Program-made: the position numbers and the translations under genes
Notes under the pieces: generated by a model
Told to the model about the DNA's origin: nothing
Databases searched by the model: none
The model's input: only the letters and a program-made list of their open reading frames with translations
In this document: piece by piece, positions 9,454 through 17,584 of the stretch
How positions within the stretch are numbered: the first letter of the stretch is position 1
Layout: each line of letters opens with the position of its first letter
Source of the DNA: Brasilonema sp. CT11
GTDB taxonomy: Bacteria; Cyanobacteriota; Cyanobacteriia; Cyanobacteriales; Nostocaceae
NCBI RefSeq assembly: GCF_017982655.1
Contig: NZ_JABXYX010000023.1
Location: 26,361 to 90,360, forward strand
Direction: 5' to 3'
Length of the DNA stretch: 64,000 nt

Positions 9454-10151
9454 CTGGCTCGTCGGGAGGAATTGGACGGGCGATCGCCCTCAAGCTAGCA
9501 ACTCAAGGATTTGATGTCGCATTTCACTATAACCGTAGTGGAGAAGCAGCCAGCAAGGCTAGTGAGGAAGCAACGACTTATGGAGTCAAAGCGATCGCCC
9601 TCCAAGCAGATGTTACCAATCCCGATCAAGCTAAGTCCTTGGTAGAAAATGCAGCCAAAGAACTTGGTGGCTTGTCAGTTGTTGTTAATACTGTGGGTAA
9701 CTACTTGGGAAAACCTACCAGCCAAACATCCATAGAGGAGTGGCACGAAGTTATTGATTCCAACCTCAATTCCACTTTCTACATAACTCAAGCAGCACTT
9801 TTCTATCTGAAGGCAGCCAATTGGGGGCGCATCGTCAATTTTGCTTGTGCCAGCGCCCAGAATGTGGTGGCACGTCGGGAAAATACAGCTTATGTCATTG
9901 CTAAAACTGGTGTCATCATCTATACAAAGTCCTTAGCTCAGGAGATCATTAAGGACAACATTACTGCCAATGTGGTAGCACCAGGAATAGCAGAAAATTC
10001 TTTTGACGTAGAGGAAATGATTTCCAAACTACCTGCCAAACGCGCAGCAACCTTGGAAGAAATAAGCAATGCTGTTTGGTTTTTTATCAGTCCCAATTCT
10101 GATTACATCACAGGACAAGTATTGGAAGTATCGGGCGGCTGGAGTTTGTAG
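9432..10151 (+). CDS. Short-chain dehydrogenase/reductase (FabG/FolM-like)
   Basis: A 239-residue NAD(P)-dependent oxidoreductase. It has the cofactor loop TGSSGGIG, a variant of the NNAG motif (NTVG), the catalytic YVIAK tyrosine-lysine pair and a C-terminal GGW. The start overlaps the end of the Nudix gene by 22 bp, which argues for one transcript. The family includes 3-oxoacyl-ACP reductases and pteridine/dihydromonapterin reductases. Sequence alone does not decide which, but the downstream dihydropteroate-synthase homologue makes the pteridine option worth testing. Confidence 0.9.
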   Translation: MQKKALVTGSSGGIGRAIALKLATQGFDVAFHYNRSGEAASKASEEATTYGVKAIALQADVTNPDQAKSLVENAAKELGGLSVVVNTVGNYLGKPTSQTSIEEWHEVIDSNLNSTFYITQAALFYLKAANWGRIVNFACASAQNVVARRENTAYVIAKTGVIIYTKSLAQEIIKDNITANVVAPGIAENSFDVEEMISKLPAKRAATLEEISNAVWFFISPNSDYITGQVLEVSGGWSL

Positions 10152-10242
10152 TCTCGCTCTATTGCCATAGTTATAGATGAGTGCAGCTCGTTAGACAGGC
10201 TGCTCTCCGATAATTTCTATTTTTTCTCAACTGATTTGAAAT

Positions 10243-11136
10243 ATGCTTACTCTGGAAGACTTATACGCAATTCATGAACTCAACAAAGATGCCTTAAATG
10301 CAAAAGTAGAAGAGTTCACAATTGGCAGCAAAAATTTCAATTTCAATTTCAATTCGAAAAAAGCCATTTTAGGAGTCATTAATCTTTCTAATGATTCTTG
10401 GTATAGGGAAAGTGTATGTTTAAGTTCAGAACAAGCTATTCGACGTGGAATTGTTTTAAAAGCTCAAGGTGCTGATATCGTAGATATTGGCGCTGAGTCC
10501 ACTTTAGAAAAAGCAGAGAGGGTTGAAGACGTAAGACAAAAAAGTCAAATTCTGCCTGTTCTTGAAGCTCTAAATCAACAAGGTGTTTTGACTTCAATTG
10601 AAACTTATTATCCTCAAGTTGCTAGAGAATGTTTGCGGGCTGGGGCAAATGTCATTAACTTAACAGGAACAGAAAAAAGTGAAGAAATTTACCAAACTGT
10701 GTCTGAGTTTAATGCAGGGGTAATTATCTGTTATGTTCAAGGGAAAAACGTTAGAGAAGTTGGTGACTTTTCTTTTGGCGATGATCCGATCAACTTAATG
10801 TACGATTATTTAGCTAAGGAAATAGAAACAGCTACTAAATATGGCATAAGAAAAATTTTTGTTGATCCAGGCTTAGGGTTTTATTACAAAAATCTCCAAG
10901 ATAGCTCAGTGCGGATTCGTTATCAGATGAGAACCTTTTTAAATACTTTTCGACTCAGGAAATTAGGTTTCCCAGTTTGCCATGCGCTACCCCATGCTTT
11001 TGAAAGTTTTGGCGAAGAAGTCAGAAGTGCTGAACCTTTTTTCGCTGTTCTTGCTGCATTAGGAAAAACTGATCTCTTTAGAACTCATGAAGTCCCTAAA
11101 ACTAAAGCTATTTTAGATACTCTTAGTTTTTTTTAA
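10243..11136 (+). CDS. Divergent dihydropteroate synthase-like TIM-barrel protein
   Basis: A 297-residue pterin-binding-fold protein. DHPS landmarks are recognisable but altered: GVINLSNDSW where FolP has GVINLTPDSF, GADIVDIGAEST (normally GGEST), ETYYPQVARECLRAGANVIN, VDPGLGF, and RTHEV near the end instead of RVHDV. The Ser-Arg-Lys motif that binds p-aminobenzoate or sulfate is not found at the expected place, where HALPHAF stands. A genuine folP is likely elsewhere in the genome. It lies 91 bp after the SDR gene and 71 bp before the PP-loop gene on the same strand. Substrate unknown. Confidence 0.8.
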   Translation: MLTLEDLYAIHELNKDALNAKVEEFTIGSKNFNFNFNSKKAILGVINLSNDSWYRESVCLSSEQAIRRGIVLKAQGADIVDIGAESTLEKAERVEDVRQKSQILPVLEALNQQGVLTSIETYYPQVARECLRAGANVINLTGTEKSEEIYQTVSEFNAGVIICYVQGKNVREVGDFSFGDDPINLMYDYLAKEIETATKYGIRKIFVDPGLGFYYKNLQDSSVRIRYQMRTFLNTFRLRKLGFPVCHALPHAFESFGEEVRSAEPFFAVLAALGKTDLFRTHEVPKTKAILDTLSFF

Positions 11137-11207
11137 AGTGTTGGGAGTCAGAAATATTTCATCAGCAGTTTTAAATACTCTCTGTTTCTTTTCAAATTTT
11201 GGTAGTC

Positions 11208-12647
11208 ATGTCCTCAATTTTTGAACAATTCAAGAGTCGATATCACGAGTCGCGTATACAGTACATGGCTACAGGAGAATCCCCAACCTGTTCTGTCATG
11301 TGTTCTGAAACACCTGAGTGGAACAGTTCTAAACTGGTTTTTCCATTTGTGATCGACAAGTGGAAGCATTTCTATGAAATTGAATTCCCACTCGAATTTG
11401 AAAATACAGAGAAACCCCACCCATCTGTCTTAATTGGGATTGCAATGGCTGAAATTTATCGCCTTTGTGAAATCTGTACCCCTGAAATTGTACAAGTCTG
11501 TTGGTATAGTTGTCTGCCGTGGGAATCAGATTGGTGGAATGAGGACATTTACTGGTATCTCCAGCAAAAGTTTTATCTGGAGAAATGGGGTTGGGATAAA
11601 ATGCCTCGAATTGAGTTTTCTCAAAATGGCATAGAGATAGAGAATGATTGGTTACCATCAGTTAAGGATACTTACCTCCTTGCAGTCAGTGGAGGTAAAG
11701 AAAGTACCTTTGGGTTCGAGTGGATGCAGCAAGCTAACCTTCGTATGGAAGCCTTCACTATACATCATGCTGGAGGCATACTAGGAAACAATTGGCAGCA
11801 AAAGTTTCCAGTATTTGATTACATACGAAATCGAACCCGCCTTTGGGAAATACTAACCCATCCAAGAGAAGATCCGGCAGAACATTTTGGTTACAAAGGC
11901 GTTCGCAACGATCCAACAATTACTAATGCGCTGTTTATTATGATGGTAATTGCAGCACAGCAGGGTCATCGGTTCCTCGTGTTGGCAAATGATAAGAGTT
12001 CCAATGAATCAAATGCCACATATGAGGGACGCGAAGTCAATCATCAGAGTGCTAAGGGAACTGCTTACATAGAACGTTTTAACAATTTTTTAGAACGCAA
12101 GGGTTTGCCATTTCGCTATGTCAGCATTTGTGAACAGGTGTACTCAATTGCTACAGTTCACCAGTTATCCCTTTGGGATAAAAGTCTCCTGAATGTTCTT
12201 ACCTCATGTAACGAGGCGCAGTGGGCACCAGGATCGTGTCGATGGTGTTGCCAATGTCCCAAATGTGCTTTTTCATACGCTTTAATCGAAGCAGCAACAG
12301 ATTACCGTTTTGCTGTGCAGGTTGTTGGTAAAGACTTATTCAGCCTAACGACACTTGAGGAAGTTTGGAGACGTCTATTTGATCCAACGACTGAAAAACC
12401 ATTTGAGTGTGTTGGCGAAAAGCGTGAAACTTTGATGGCATTAGCCAAATGCAAAGAACGACGTCTCAAGAATGGTGAACCTTTGGGTGTTCTTGTCCAC
12501 ATCCCCAATCTTGAGTTTGACGAATCTCTCCTGATGATATCAGCTCCAAAAAATATTCCTAAGCAACATACACAAAACCTAAATTCAGTTTTGACTAACT
12601 CCAGAACAATCAACCTTTTGAACAAGTTGGGAGATAGTCATCCCTGA
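11208..12647 (+). CDS. PP-loop ATPase resembling MurL (UDP-MurNAc-L-Ala-L-Glu epimerase)
   Basis: About 479 residues. The motif set matches the MurL-type PP-loop family: the P-loop SGGKES near residue 163, ANDKSSNES, VNHQSAKG, LTSCN and a cysteine cluster ending WCCQCPKCAF. MurL in Xanthomonas epimerises the terminal L-Glu of UDP-MurNAc-L-Ala-L-Glu, but cyanobacteria normally use MurI/MurD, so another adenylating role is plausible. A TTG at 11199 could add three residues. The 3' end overlaps convergent folK by 63 bp. It is the last gene of the Nudix-SDR-DHPS-like series. Confidence 0.75.
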   Translation: MSSIFEQFKSRYHESRIQYMATGESPTCSVMCSETPEWNSSKLVFPFVIDKWKHFYEIEFPLEFENTEKPHPSVLIGIAMAEIYRLCEICTPEIVQVCWYSCLPWESDWWNEDIYWYLQQKFYLEKWGWDKMPRIEFSQNGIEIENDWLPSVKDTYLLAVSGGKESTFGFEWMQQANLRMEAFTIHHAGGILGNNWQQKFPVFDYIRNRTRLWEILTHPREDPAEHFGYKGVRNDPTITNALFIMMVIAAQQGHRFLVLANDKSSNESNATYEGREVNHQSAKGTAYIERFNNFLERKGLPFRYVSICEQVYSIATVHQLSLWDKSLLNVLTSCNEAQWAPGSCRWCCQCPKCAFSYALIEAATDYRFAVQVVGKDLFSLTTLEEVWRRLFDPTTEKPFECVGEKRETLMALAKCKERRLKNGEPLGVLVHIPNLEFDESLLMISAPKNIPKQHTQNLNSVLTNSRTINLLNKLGDSHP

Positions 12648-13070
12648 GAGGGGTTCTATCCAATCAGGAGCAATTTCGGCTAATGGTACCAAAACAAAAG
12701 CTCTCTGTGTCATCCGTGGATGAGGGATTTGCAGATCAGGTGTTTCTAGAATTAACTCATCAAACAGAAGTACATCTAAATCTAAGGTTCTTGGTCCCCA
12801 ACGTTCTTGACGTACTCTACCAAACTCTTGTTCAATTCCCAGCAGAGTCTCTAGCAATTTATGAGGACTTAACTCTACCTCTAATAAGGCACAGCCATTG
12901 AGATAATCTGGTTGTGATGGTCCTATTGGTTTTGTTCTATACCAACTAGAATGTGCTTTTACTGTAATACCTGGAGTTTTATCCAGTTTTTCCAGGGCAG
13001 CTTCTAAAATAGCTTGGGAGTTACCAAGGTTACTCCCGAGGGCGATCGCACTCAGTGAACGCTGTGTCAT
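12585..13070 (-). CDS. folK: 2-amino-4-hydroxy-6-hydroxymethyldihydropteridine pyrophosphokinase
   Basis: HPPK transfers pyrophosphate from ATP to 6-hydroxymethyl-dihydropterin just before dihydropteroate synthase in folate synthesis. The 161 residues show ALGSNLGN at the N terminus, the pterin/ATP-binding loop FGRVRQERWGPRTLDLDVLLFD and IPHPRMTQRAFVLVPL, all canonical. It is convergent with the MurL-like gene and overlaps its last 63 bp. Confidence 0.96.
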   Translation of the reverse strand: MTQRSLSAIALGSNLGNSQAILEAALEKLDKTPGITVKAHSSWYRTKPIGPSQPDYLNGCALLEVELSPHKLLETLLGIEQEFGRVRQERWGPRTLDLDVLLFDELILETPDLQIPHPRMTQRAFVLVPLAEIAPDWIEPLSGMTISQLVQKVDCSGVSQN

Positions 13071-13219
13071 TGTAAGTTTTTCAATAGTTTAAGACAATAG
13101 GGCTTATTTGACATTCCCACGACTGAAAGCTGATGGGTAAAAAAGCTCTGCTTCAAGTACCATAGAATTAATTACTACAAACTCAATTATTCTATTTCAT
13201 CAGCCGTAAGGAAACTTCT

Positions 13220-14221
13220 ATGACATCTACCATATTTCAGGGATTTGAACAAGTATATGTACATCCCAGTCAATTTCCAGACAAAGTTTATCAAGATTAT
13301 TTAGCTGGCTTTTCCTTAAAACAAATAAATCATAAATTTCATTATGACAGCGTTAAGCAAAGTCAGAAATGGTTGAGGATTCATGAACATTATTCTCCTT
13401 CGAGAAACAGTGATGATTGTGTCGATGCCTATGAAAAATGTTTTCAAAAAACTGCAGATATTCTGGAATACAGTTTCAGCTTACAGTTAATTGGATTAGG
13501 TTGTGGTGGAGGCACAAAAGATAATCTTTTAGTGTCATATCTTTGGAGTCCACAGAGACAATTAGTCTATTATCCCGTCGATGTCAGTTTGTCTCTTTCT
13601 TTAATCGCTGCTCAAAAAGTCAGGGCATCTTACCCGAAAATATCCGTGCAGCCGATTGTTTGTGATTTACTTAATTCTGATGATTTAATACTTCATCTTA
13701 ATCACAGGGAAGAAGGTGAAAAAAAGATAATAACATTTTTTGGAATGATTCCCAACTTTTATCCAGATGAAATTTTGCCTGTCTTAAATAATTTTCTGCA
13801 AAAGGGAGATATATTGCTCTTGAGTGCAAATTTATCCCCTGGAAACGATTACGTTCAAGGCATTCAAAAAGTACTACCACAATACGATAATGAATTAACA
13901 AAAGATTGGTTAATAACAGTTTTAATGGATGCTGGTATCAATCAAGAAGATGGAACTATTAAATTTTCTATAGAAGATGATAAAAGTAATCAGGATTTAA
14001 AAAGGATTAATGCTGACTTTGAAGTAGAAAATGATGTGAGTTTAAAATTGGATGACCAATTAATACAGTGGAAAAACGGAGATAAAGTACAATTATTTTT
14101 TTCGTACCGTTATACAACTCCTAAGCTCCAGGCAGTACTCAACAGTTATGACATTAAGATATTGGATTACTGGGAAGCTGCAAATCAAGAGGAGGGAATT
14201 TATTTATGTCAAAAGATTTAA
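13220..14221 (+). CDS. EgtD-like SAM-dependent methyltransferase (Methyltransf_33 type)
   Basis: A 333-residue protein with the layout of the histidine N-alpha-methyltransferase EgtD family. The N-terminal part resembles the YYPTR region (EHYSPSR). The SAM motif is IGLGCGGGTKDNLL, followed by YYPVDVS, the family's post-I motif. The C-terminal end has FSYRYTTPKLQAVL. It is too divergent to assign histidine as substrate, and no egtB-like sulfoxide synthase is in the window. AAGGA precedes the ATG by seven bases. A strong terminator follows. Confidence 0.75.
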   Translation: MTSTIFQGFEQVYVHPSQFPDKVYQDYLAGFSLKQINHKFHYDSVKQSQKWLRIHEHYSPSRNSDDCVDAYEKCFQKTADILEYSFSLQLIGLGCGGGTKDNLLVSYLWSPQRQLVYYPVDVSLSLSLIAAQKVRASYPKISVQPIVCDLLNSDDLILHLNHREEGEKKIITFFGMIPNFYPDEILPVLNNFLQKGDILLLSANLSPGNDYVQGIQKVLPQYDNELTKDWLITVLMDAGINQEDGTIKFSIEDDKSNQDLKRINADFEVENDVSLKLDDQLIQWKNGDKVQLFFSYRYTTPKLQAVLNSYDIKILDYWEAANQEEGIYLCQKI

Positions 14222-14256
14222 AACCAAAGTAAGCTGTCACGCCTATGCTTTTTTAG

Positions 14257-14283
14257 AAAACTCAGCAGCGCTGAGTTGTTTTT
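14257..14283 (+). terminator. Intrinsic terminator after the EgtD-like gene
   Basis: Perfect 8-bp stem AACTCAGC / GCTGAGTT with an AGC loop, followed by GTTTTTT. It lies 36 bp past the stop codon. Confidence 0.85.
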
Positions 14284-14451
14284 CATGCTTTAATCTAAGT
14301 TGCAGTAAAGCGCCATCGTCCTTTAAGTAAATACTATGAATTGTTACCGGAAATAAGCAATTTTATTATTTCTGCTAGCAGAAATCGTTTAATGTTGAAA
14401 CGACTTGCCACATTTCAAGCGGCTTCTTCATAGTTATTTAAAAACAGCCTC

Positions 14452-15501
14452 TTAGCAGGGGTGATTTGCCAAGTATTTCATGCCCAACGCTTGATTGATC
14501 ATTATTGCGAATAACTCATCTAAAGGAATTCCCGCTTTGTTCGCCGTACAAGCAACCACCGCGTTGTGGTCAAAAATACAAAACAACCCGGCTTCTAAGA
14601 ACCAAGGTTGTCCCTGTGGGTCGATTCGGAAGTCAAATAAACTATAATGGCGACAGCCCAAAGCCAAATGACACTTCTTAACTTCTTGCTGAACCTTTTG
14701 GGTGATCGGGTCATTAATATCTACAATCCAACCAGGGACATAATTCTTAGCAGTTGAAGCCAAGTCGCCCTCGATGGGTATCTTGAATTTGTCAGTATAA
14801 CTGCGGATGGGTCTGACTTGGGGGTCTATCATATACTCTTCCATAGGTAAACCGATGAGTTCCCCATCTTTGACAATAGCGCCGCATCTGACTTCTCGAC
14901 CGGCTTCAATGAATGTCTCTACGATCACCTCCGAAGCAAATTCAAATGCTTTCTTGAGGGCAGCGTCATACTCACTAGCTTCTTTGACTAAGGACACCCC
15001 TAAAGAGTTGTCGGCATTTGCGGGTTTGATGACTACTGGAGGTGTAATTGTGGGAACGTCTCCTTTGCGGAGGACTTCTCCAGAAGGAACTTTGACCCCA
15101 GCTGCTGCGACAATTGCTTTGGTTTTGGCTTTGTGAGCTGTTAATGCCATCAGATCCGGAGTATTCCCTATGTAAGGGATCTTAAGCAAGTCAAATAGTG
15201 CGCGGTACTCAATCATTCCAGGCAGACAAAACATTTGTGGCAACATAACGTCAATGTTTTGCGCTGTTATAAACTGTATAGCTTCTAACAGAGAAAGCGG
15301 TTTGGCGACAGCAATATCTTCAAGACTCAGAGAGGAAGGAAATCGCCACAGGCCATCAGGTGTGATGTATGCAATGAAAAATTCGTAGCGCGATGGATTT
15401 GCCGTAGCTACCAGACAGCTATGGGCGTAATTGCGTGACAATTCACGGTAAAAATCACTGGATGGAGACCCTGCTACATGAAGGATACGAAGTACTGACA
15501 T
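14452..15501 (-). CDS. MysD-like ATP-grasp ligase (D-Ala-D-Ala ligase family)
   Basis: A 349-residue ATP-grasp enzyme. Visible features are the N-terminal LHVAGSPSSDFYRELSR, the middle IPYIGNTPDLMALTAHKAKT, ATP-site VVIKPANADNSLGV, EVRCGAIV and the metal-binding FRIDPQGQPWFLEAG. This pattern matches MysD of mycosporine-like amino acid synthesis, which joins an amino acid to mycosporine-glycine, more than housekeeping Ddl, whose ENT.PG end is missing. No mysA, mysB or mysC lies in the window. It is convergent with the EgtD-like gene. Confidence 0.75.
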   Translation of the reverse strand: MSVLRILHVAGSPSSDFYRELSRNYAHSCLVATANPSRYEFFIAYITPDGLWRFPSSLSLEDIAVAKPLSLLEAIQFITAQNIDVMLPQMFCLPGMIEYRALFDLLKIPYIGNTPDLMALTAHKAKTKAIVAAAGVKVPSGEVLRKGDVPTITPPVVIKPANADNSLGVSLVKEASEYDAALKKAFEFASEVIVETFIEAGREVRCGAIVKDGELIGLPMEEYMIDPQVRPIRSYTDKFKIPIEGDLASTAKNYVPGWIVDINDPITQKVQQEVKKCHLALGCRHYSLFDFRIDPQGQPWFLEAGLFCIFDHNAVVACTANKAGIPLDELFAIMINQALGMKYLANHPC

Positions 15502-15587
15502 GATTCATCTTCTTAGGCACTGTTATACAGGATATAATAATTTTGACAACAAGCCCTAAGCAGTAAACATTTCAGGTGACTAAGATT

Positions 15588-15735
15588 TGGAGTTTAGACT
15601 AATTTTGCTTATCAAACCGCCAAACCCCTATCCAGACAAGCTTTTCTAATTTATATGCGGGTTGTGATTCTGAAGTCTAAAATGCCTGCTATACAAGGGC
15701 TGTAGCCTTAAAAATAGAATTTAGTCTAAACTCCA
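15588..15735. repeat. MITE-like element with 15-bp perfect terminal inverted repeats
   Basis: TGGAGTTTAGACTAA at 15588-15602 is matched by its exact complement at 15721-15735. The 148-bp segment has no open frame. A second copy of one end occurs at 62436-62449. The rest of the 15502-16008 gap holds purine/pyrimidine-rich inverted sequence (around 15831-15900) and no gene. Confidence 0.6.
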
Positions 15736-15957
15736 GTAAGATGGTATTTATTACCCCAAAAGTCCGTTTATATACTGGCTGAATAGAAAAACTATAAACA
15801 AGATTGCAAAAGTAACAATTGCCACTCTTATGGGAAAGGGGAAAGGTTAAAAGGGAAAGGTTTTTTGATAATTCTTTCCCCCTTTCCCTTTACCCCTTAC
15901 GCTCCGGATAGGAACTGCTCACCCGTTATAACTCATAGTAATCTGTTGAGGAATTCT

Positions 15958-15995
15958 AAAAAAATTCATCCCTCGGTTCAAACCGGGGGATGAAA
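15958..15995 (-). terminator. Intrinsic terminator of the GerMN gene
   Basis: On the minus strand a 14-bp stem (TTCATCCC... / ...GGGATGAA, one mismatch) is followed by eight T. It lies just after the stop of the gene ending at 16009. Confidence 0.85.
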
Positions 15996-16008
15996 CTGTT
16001 TACCTAAC

Positions 16009-16662
16009 TTACAGTGAATAATTTTTATCAAAGCTTTCACGTGTCAATGGCTGTTCTAACTCCAGACCTTCGCCGCCTAAAGTTTCTAAAGGTTTGCCGT
16101 TTACTTCAATGTAGACTTTGGCATTCTTATCTACAGCCGTAGCGGTGTAGACAACTTGCCCCACGCGACCCATCATAGAAGAACTACCACCTCCACTTTC
16201 AAATTCTTCTGATAAATTGACATGAACACCATCACTTGCTGCCTTAACACCCAGTAGCTTTGTTCCTTGTGGAATTGTGGTAGTTTCGCTGCTTTCTGTT
16301 GGTCCAGCTAATAACTGTTGGAAAGTTCCTTCTAAAACTTCGTTAGGCGACTTCCCAAGAGCTTTGACTTGAACTGTTTGGGGAACCAACTTAAACCCAC
16401 TACCTGTATCTTGCAGCCAAAAAACTTCAGCTTTTTGCTCATCAGCCACCTTGTTTGCTGATACTGGAGGTTGACTTAGTGCTGGAACAGGGATTTGTAC
16501 AGGGGGATTATTAGGAGGAGCAATACGAGCACTATTATTATTATTATTATCTGCGGGTTTGCTGGCAAAAAAAGCTATACCACCACCCACTGCAATAACC
16601 GCTGCTGTTATAGCTGCAATAATACCTGGAGATAAACGGTTAGATCCTTGCTGTTCTTTCAT
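16009..16662 (-). CDS. GerMN domain-containing envelope protein
   Basis: A 217-residue protein with an N-terminal membrane anchor (GIIAAITAAVIAVGGGIAFF, about residues 13-32), then an Asn-rich and Pro-rich linker. From about residue 80 a GerMN domain follows: EVFWLQDTG, the VQVKALGKSPNEVLEGTFQQLL helix, IPQGTKLLGV and a C-terminal VYIEVNGKPLE. GerMN domains occur in envelope lipoproteins. In cyanobacteria the role is unknown. It lies 65 bp downstream of a DUF2993 gene on the same strand. Confidence 0.85.
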   Translation of the reverse strand: MKEQQGSNRLSPGIIAAITAAVIAVGGGIAFFASKPADNNNNNSARIAPPNNPPVQIPVPALSQPPVSANKVADEQKAEVFWLQDTGSGFKLVPQTVQVKALGKSPNEVLEGTFQQLLAGPTESSETTTIPQGTKLLGVKAASDGVHVNLSEEFESGGGSSSMMGRVGQVVYTATAVDKNAKVYIEVNGKPLETLGGEGLELEQPLTRESFDKNYSL

Positions 16663-16727
16663 ATTGAAAACCTACCTTTAGGCTGAAATAGTATTTGTAT
16701 GAGGAGAAGCCTGGTTAACGACGATAC

Positions 16728-17543
16728 TTATAAACTAGGGGTTTCCAAAAACCTAGAAGATGGCTCTACTCGCAAAAATGCGGCAATCTCTAACTCTTCT
16801 GGTTTCATATTCAATTTTAGGATTCGTACTTGTAGACCGTCACCTTCCAGATTGCTTAAATCCAATCGTTTGTTGAGATTGTTCACAACTGTGTTGACAA
16901 ATTGAGGTGGAACCTGTTCTCCATTGGCTGCCACAATTGGGTTAACTAACTGGATATTCCTGCCACCAACGATACGAAATCCTGATTCCACCCTAATTAA
17001 CAAGGGCTTATCCAGACTTCTATCCTGTAATTCTACTTGGGCACTCAAGCGGTTGTCGGCTAAAAATTTTACATTTGGATTGGTAAAATGATAGACAGAA
17101 TTCTTCTGCGCTGTGTTTGAAGAACCCCCTGTGTTAATTTTTAGCTTCTGTAACATCACCAGAAATTCAGGTGATTGTATGAGTTTATTGATATCGTGTT
17201 GAGTTAACACCAAACGGACACCAGCTTGTAAAGGTCGTTTGAATAATGGTCGCTTTTTTCCCAGACTGCGCGGTTCTAATTCAATTGCATCGGTTTCCAA
17301 TTCTAAAGCTGCAATGCGAATGTTTTGCCACTTCTTGAGTTGCAAAGAACGCCCTGCAACACGCACCTTTTCTACCTTGCCTTGCAGCAATTGGTGAGTA
17401 GGGGCATTGTCAACTCGCACTTGCAATTGTTCTACCTGAGCCAACTGAGAACGGATAGCATTTTCAGCCGTCTGATCAACCACCAGTCCTACCGGAGTCA
17501 CTAACCCTAACAAGCCAGATACAAGGAGTATGAAGAATTCCAT
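16728..17543 (-). CDS. DUF2993 / LmeA-like phospholipid-binding protein
   Basis: A 271-residue secreted or membrane-anchored protein. The N terminus is hydrophobic (FFILLVSGLLGLVTPVGLVV). The DUF2993 fold follows, with LAQVEQLQVRVDNAPTHQLL, IRIAALELETDAIEL and a C-terminal VNNLNKRLDLSNLEGDGLQV. The related mycobacterial LmeA binds phospholipid in the periplasm. The role here is inferred to be in the envelope. It sits just downstream of proS. Confidence 0.85.
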   Translation of the reverse strand: MEFFILLVSGLLGLVTPVGLVVDQTAENAIRSQLAQVEQLQVRVDNAPTHQLLQGKVEKVRVAGRSLQLKKWQNIRIAALELETDAIELEPRSLGKKRPLFKRPLQAGVRLVLTQHDINKLIQSPEFLVMLQKLKINTGGSSNTAQKNSVYHFTNPNVKFLADNRLSAQVELQDRSLDKPLLIRVESGFRIVGGRNIQLVNPIVAANGEQVPPQFVNTVVNNLNKRLDLSNLEGDGLQVRILKLNMKPEELEIAAFLRVEPSSRFLETPSL

Positions 17544-17584
17544 GTTTTCGTTTGTGATAGTGGTATTCAGTTACCAGTTACCAG

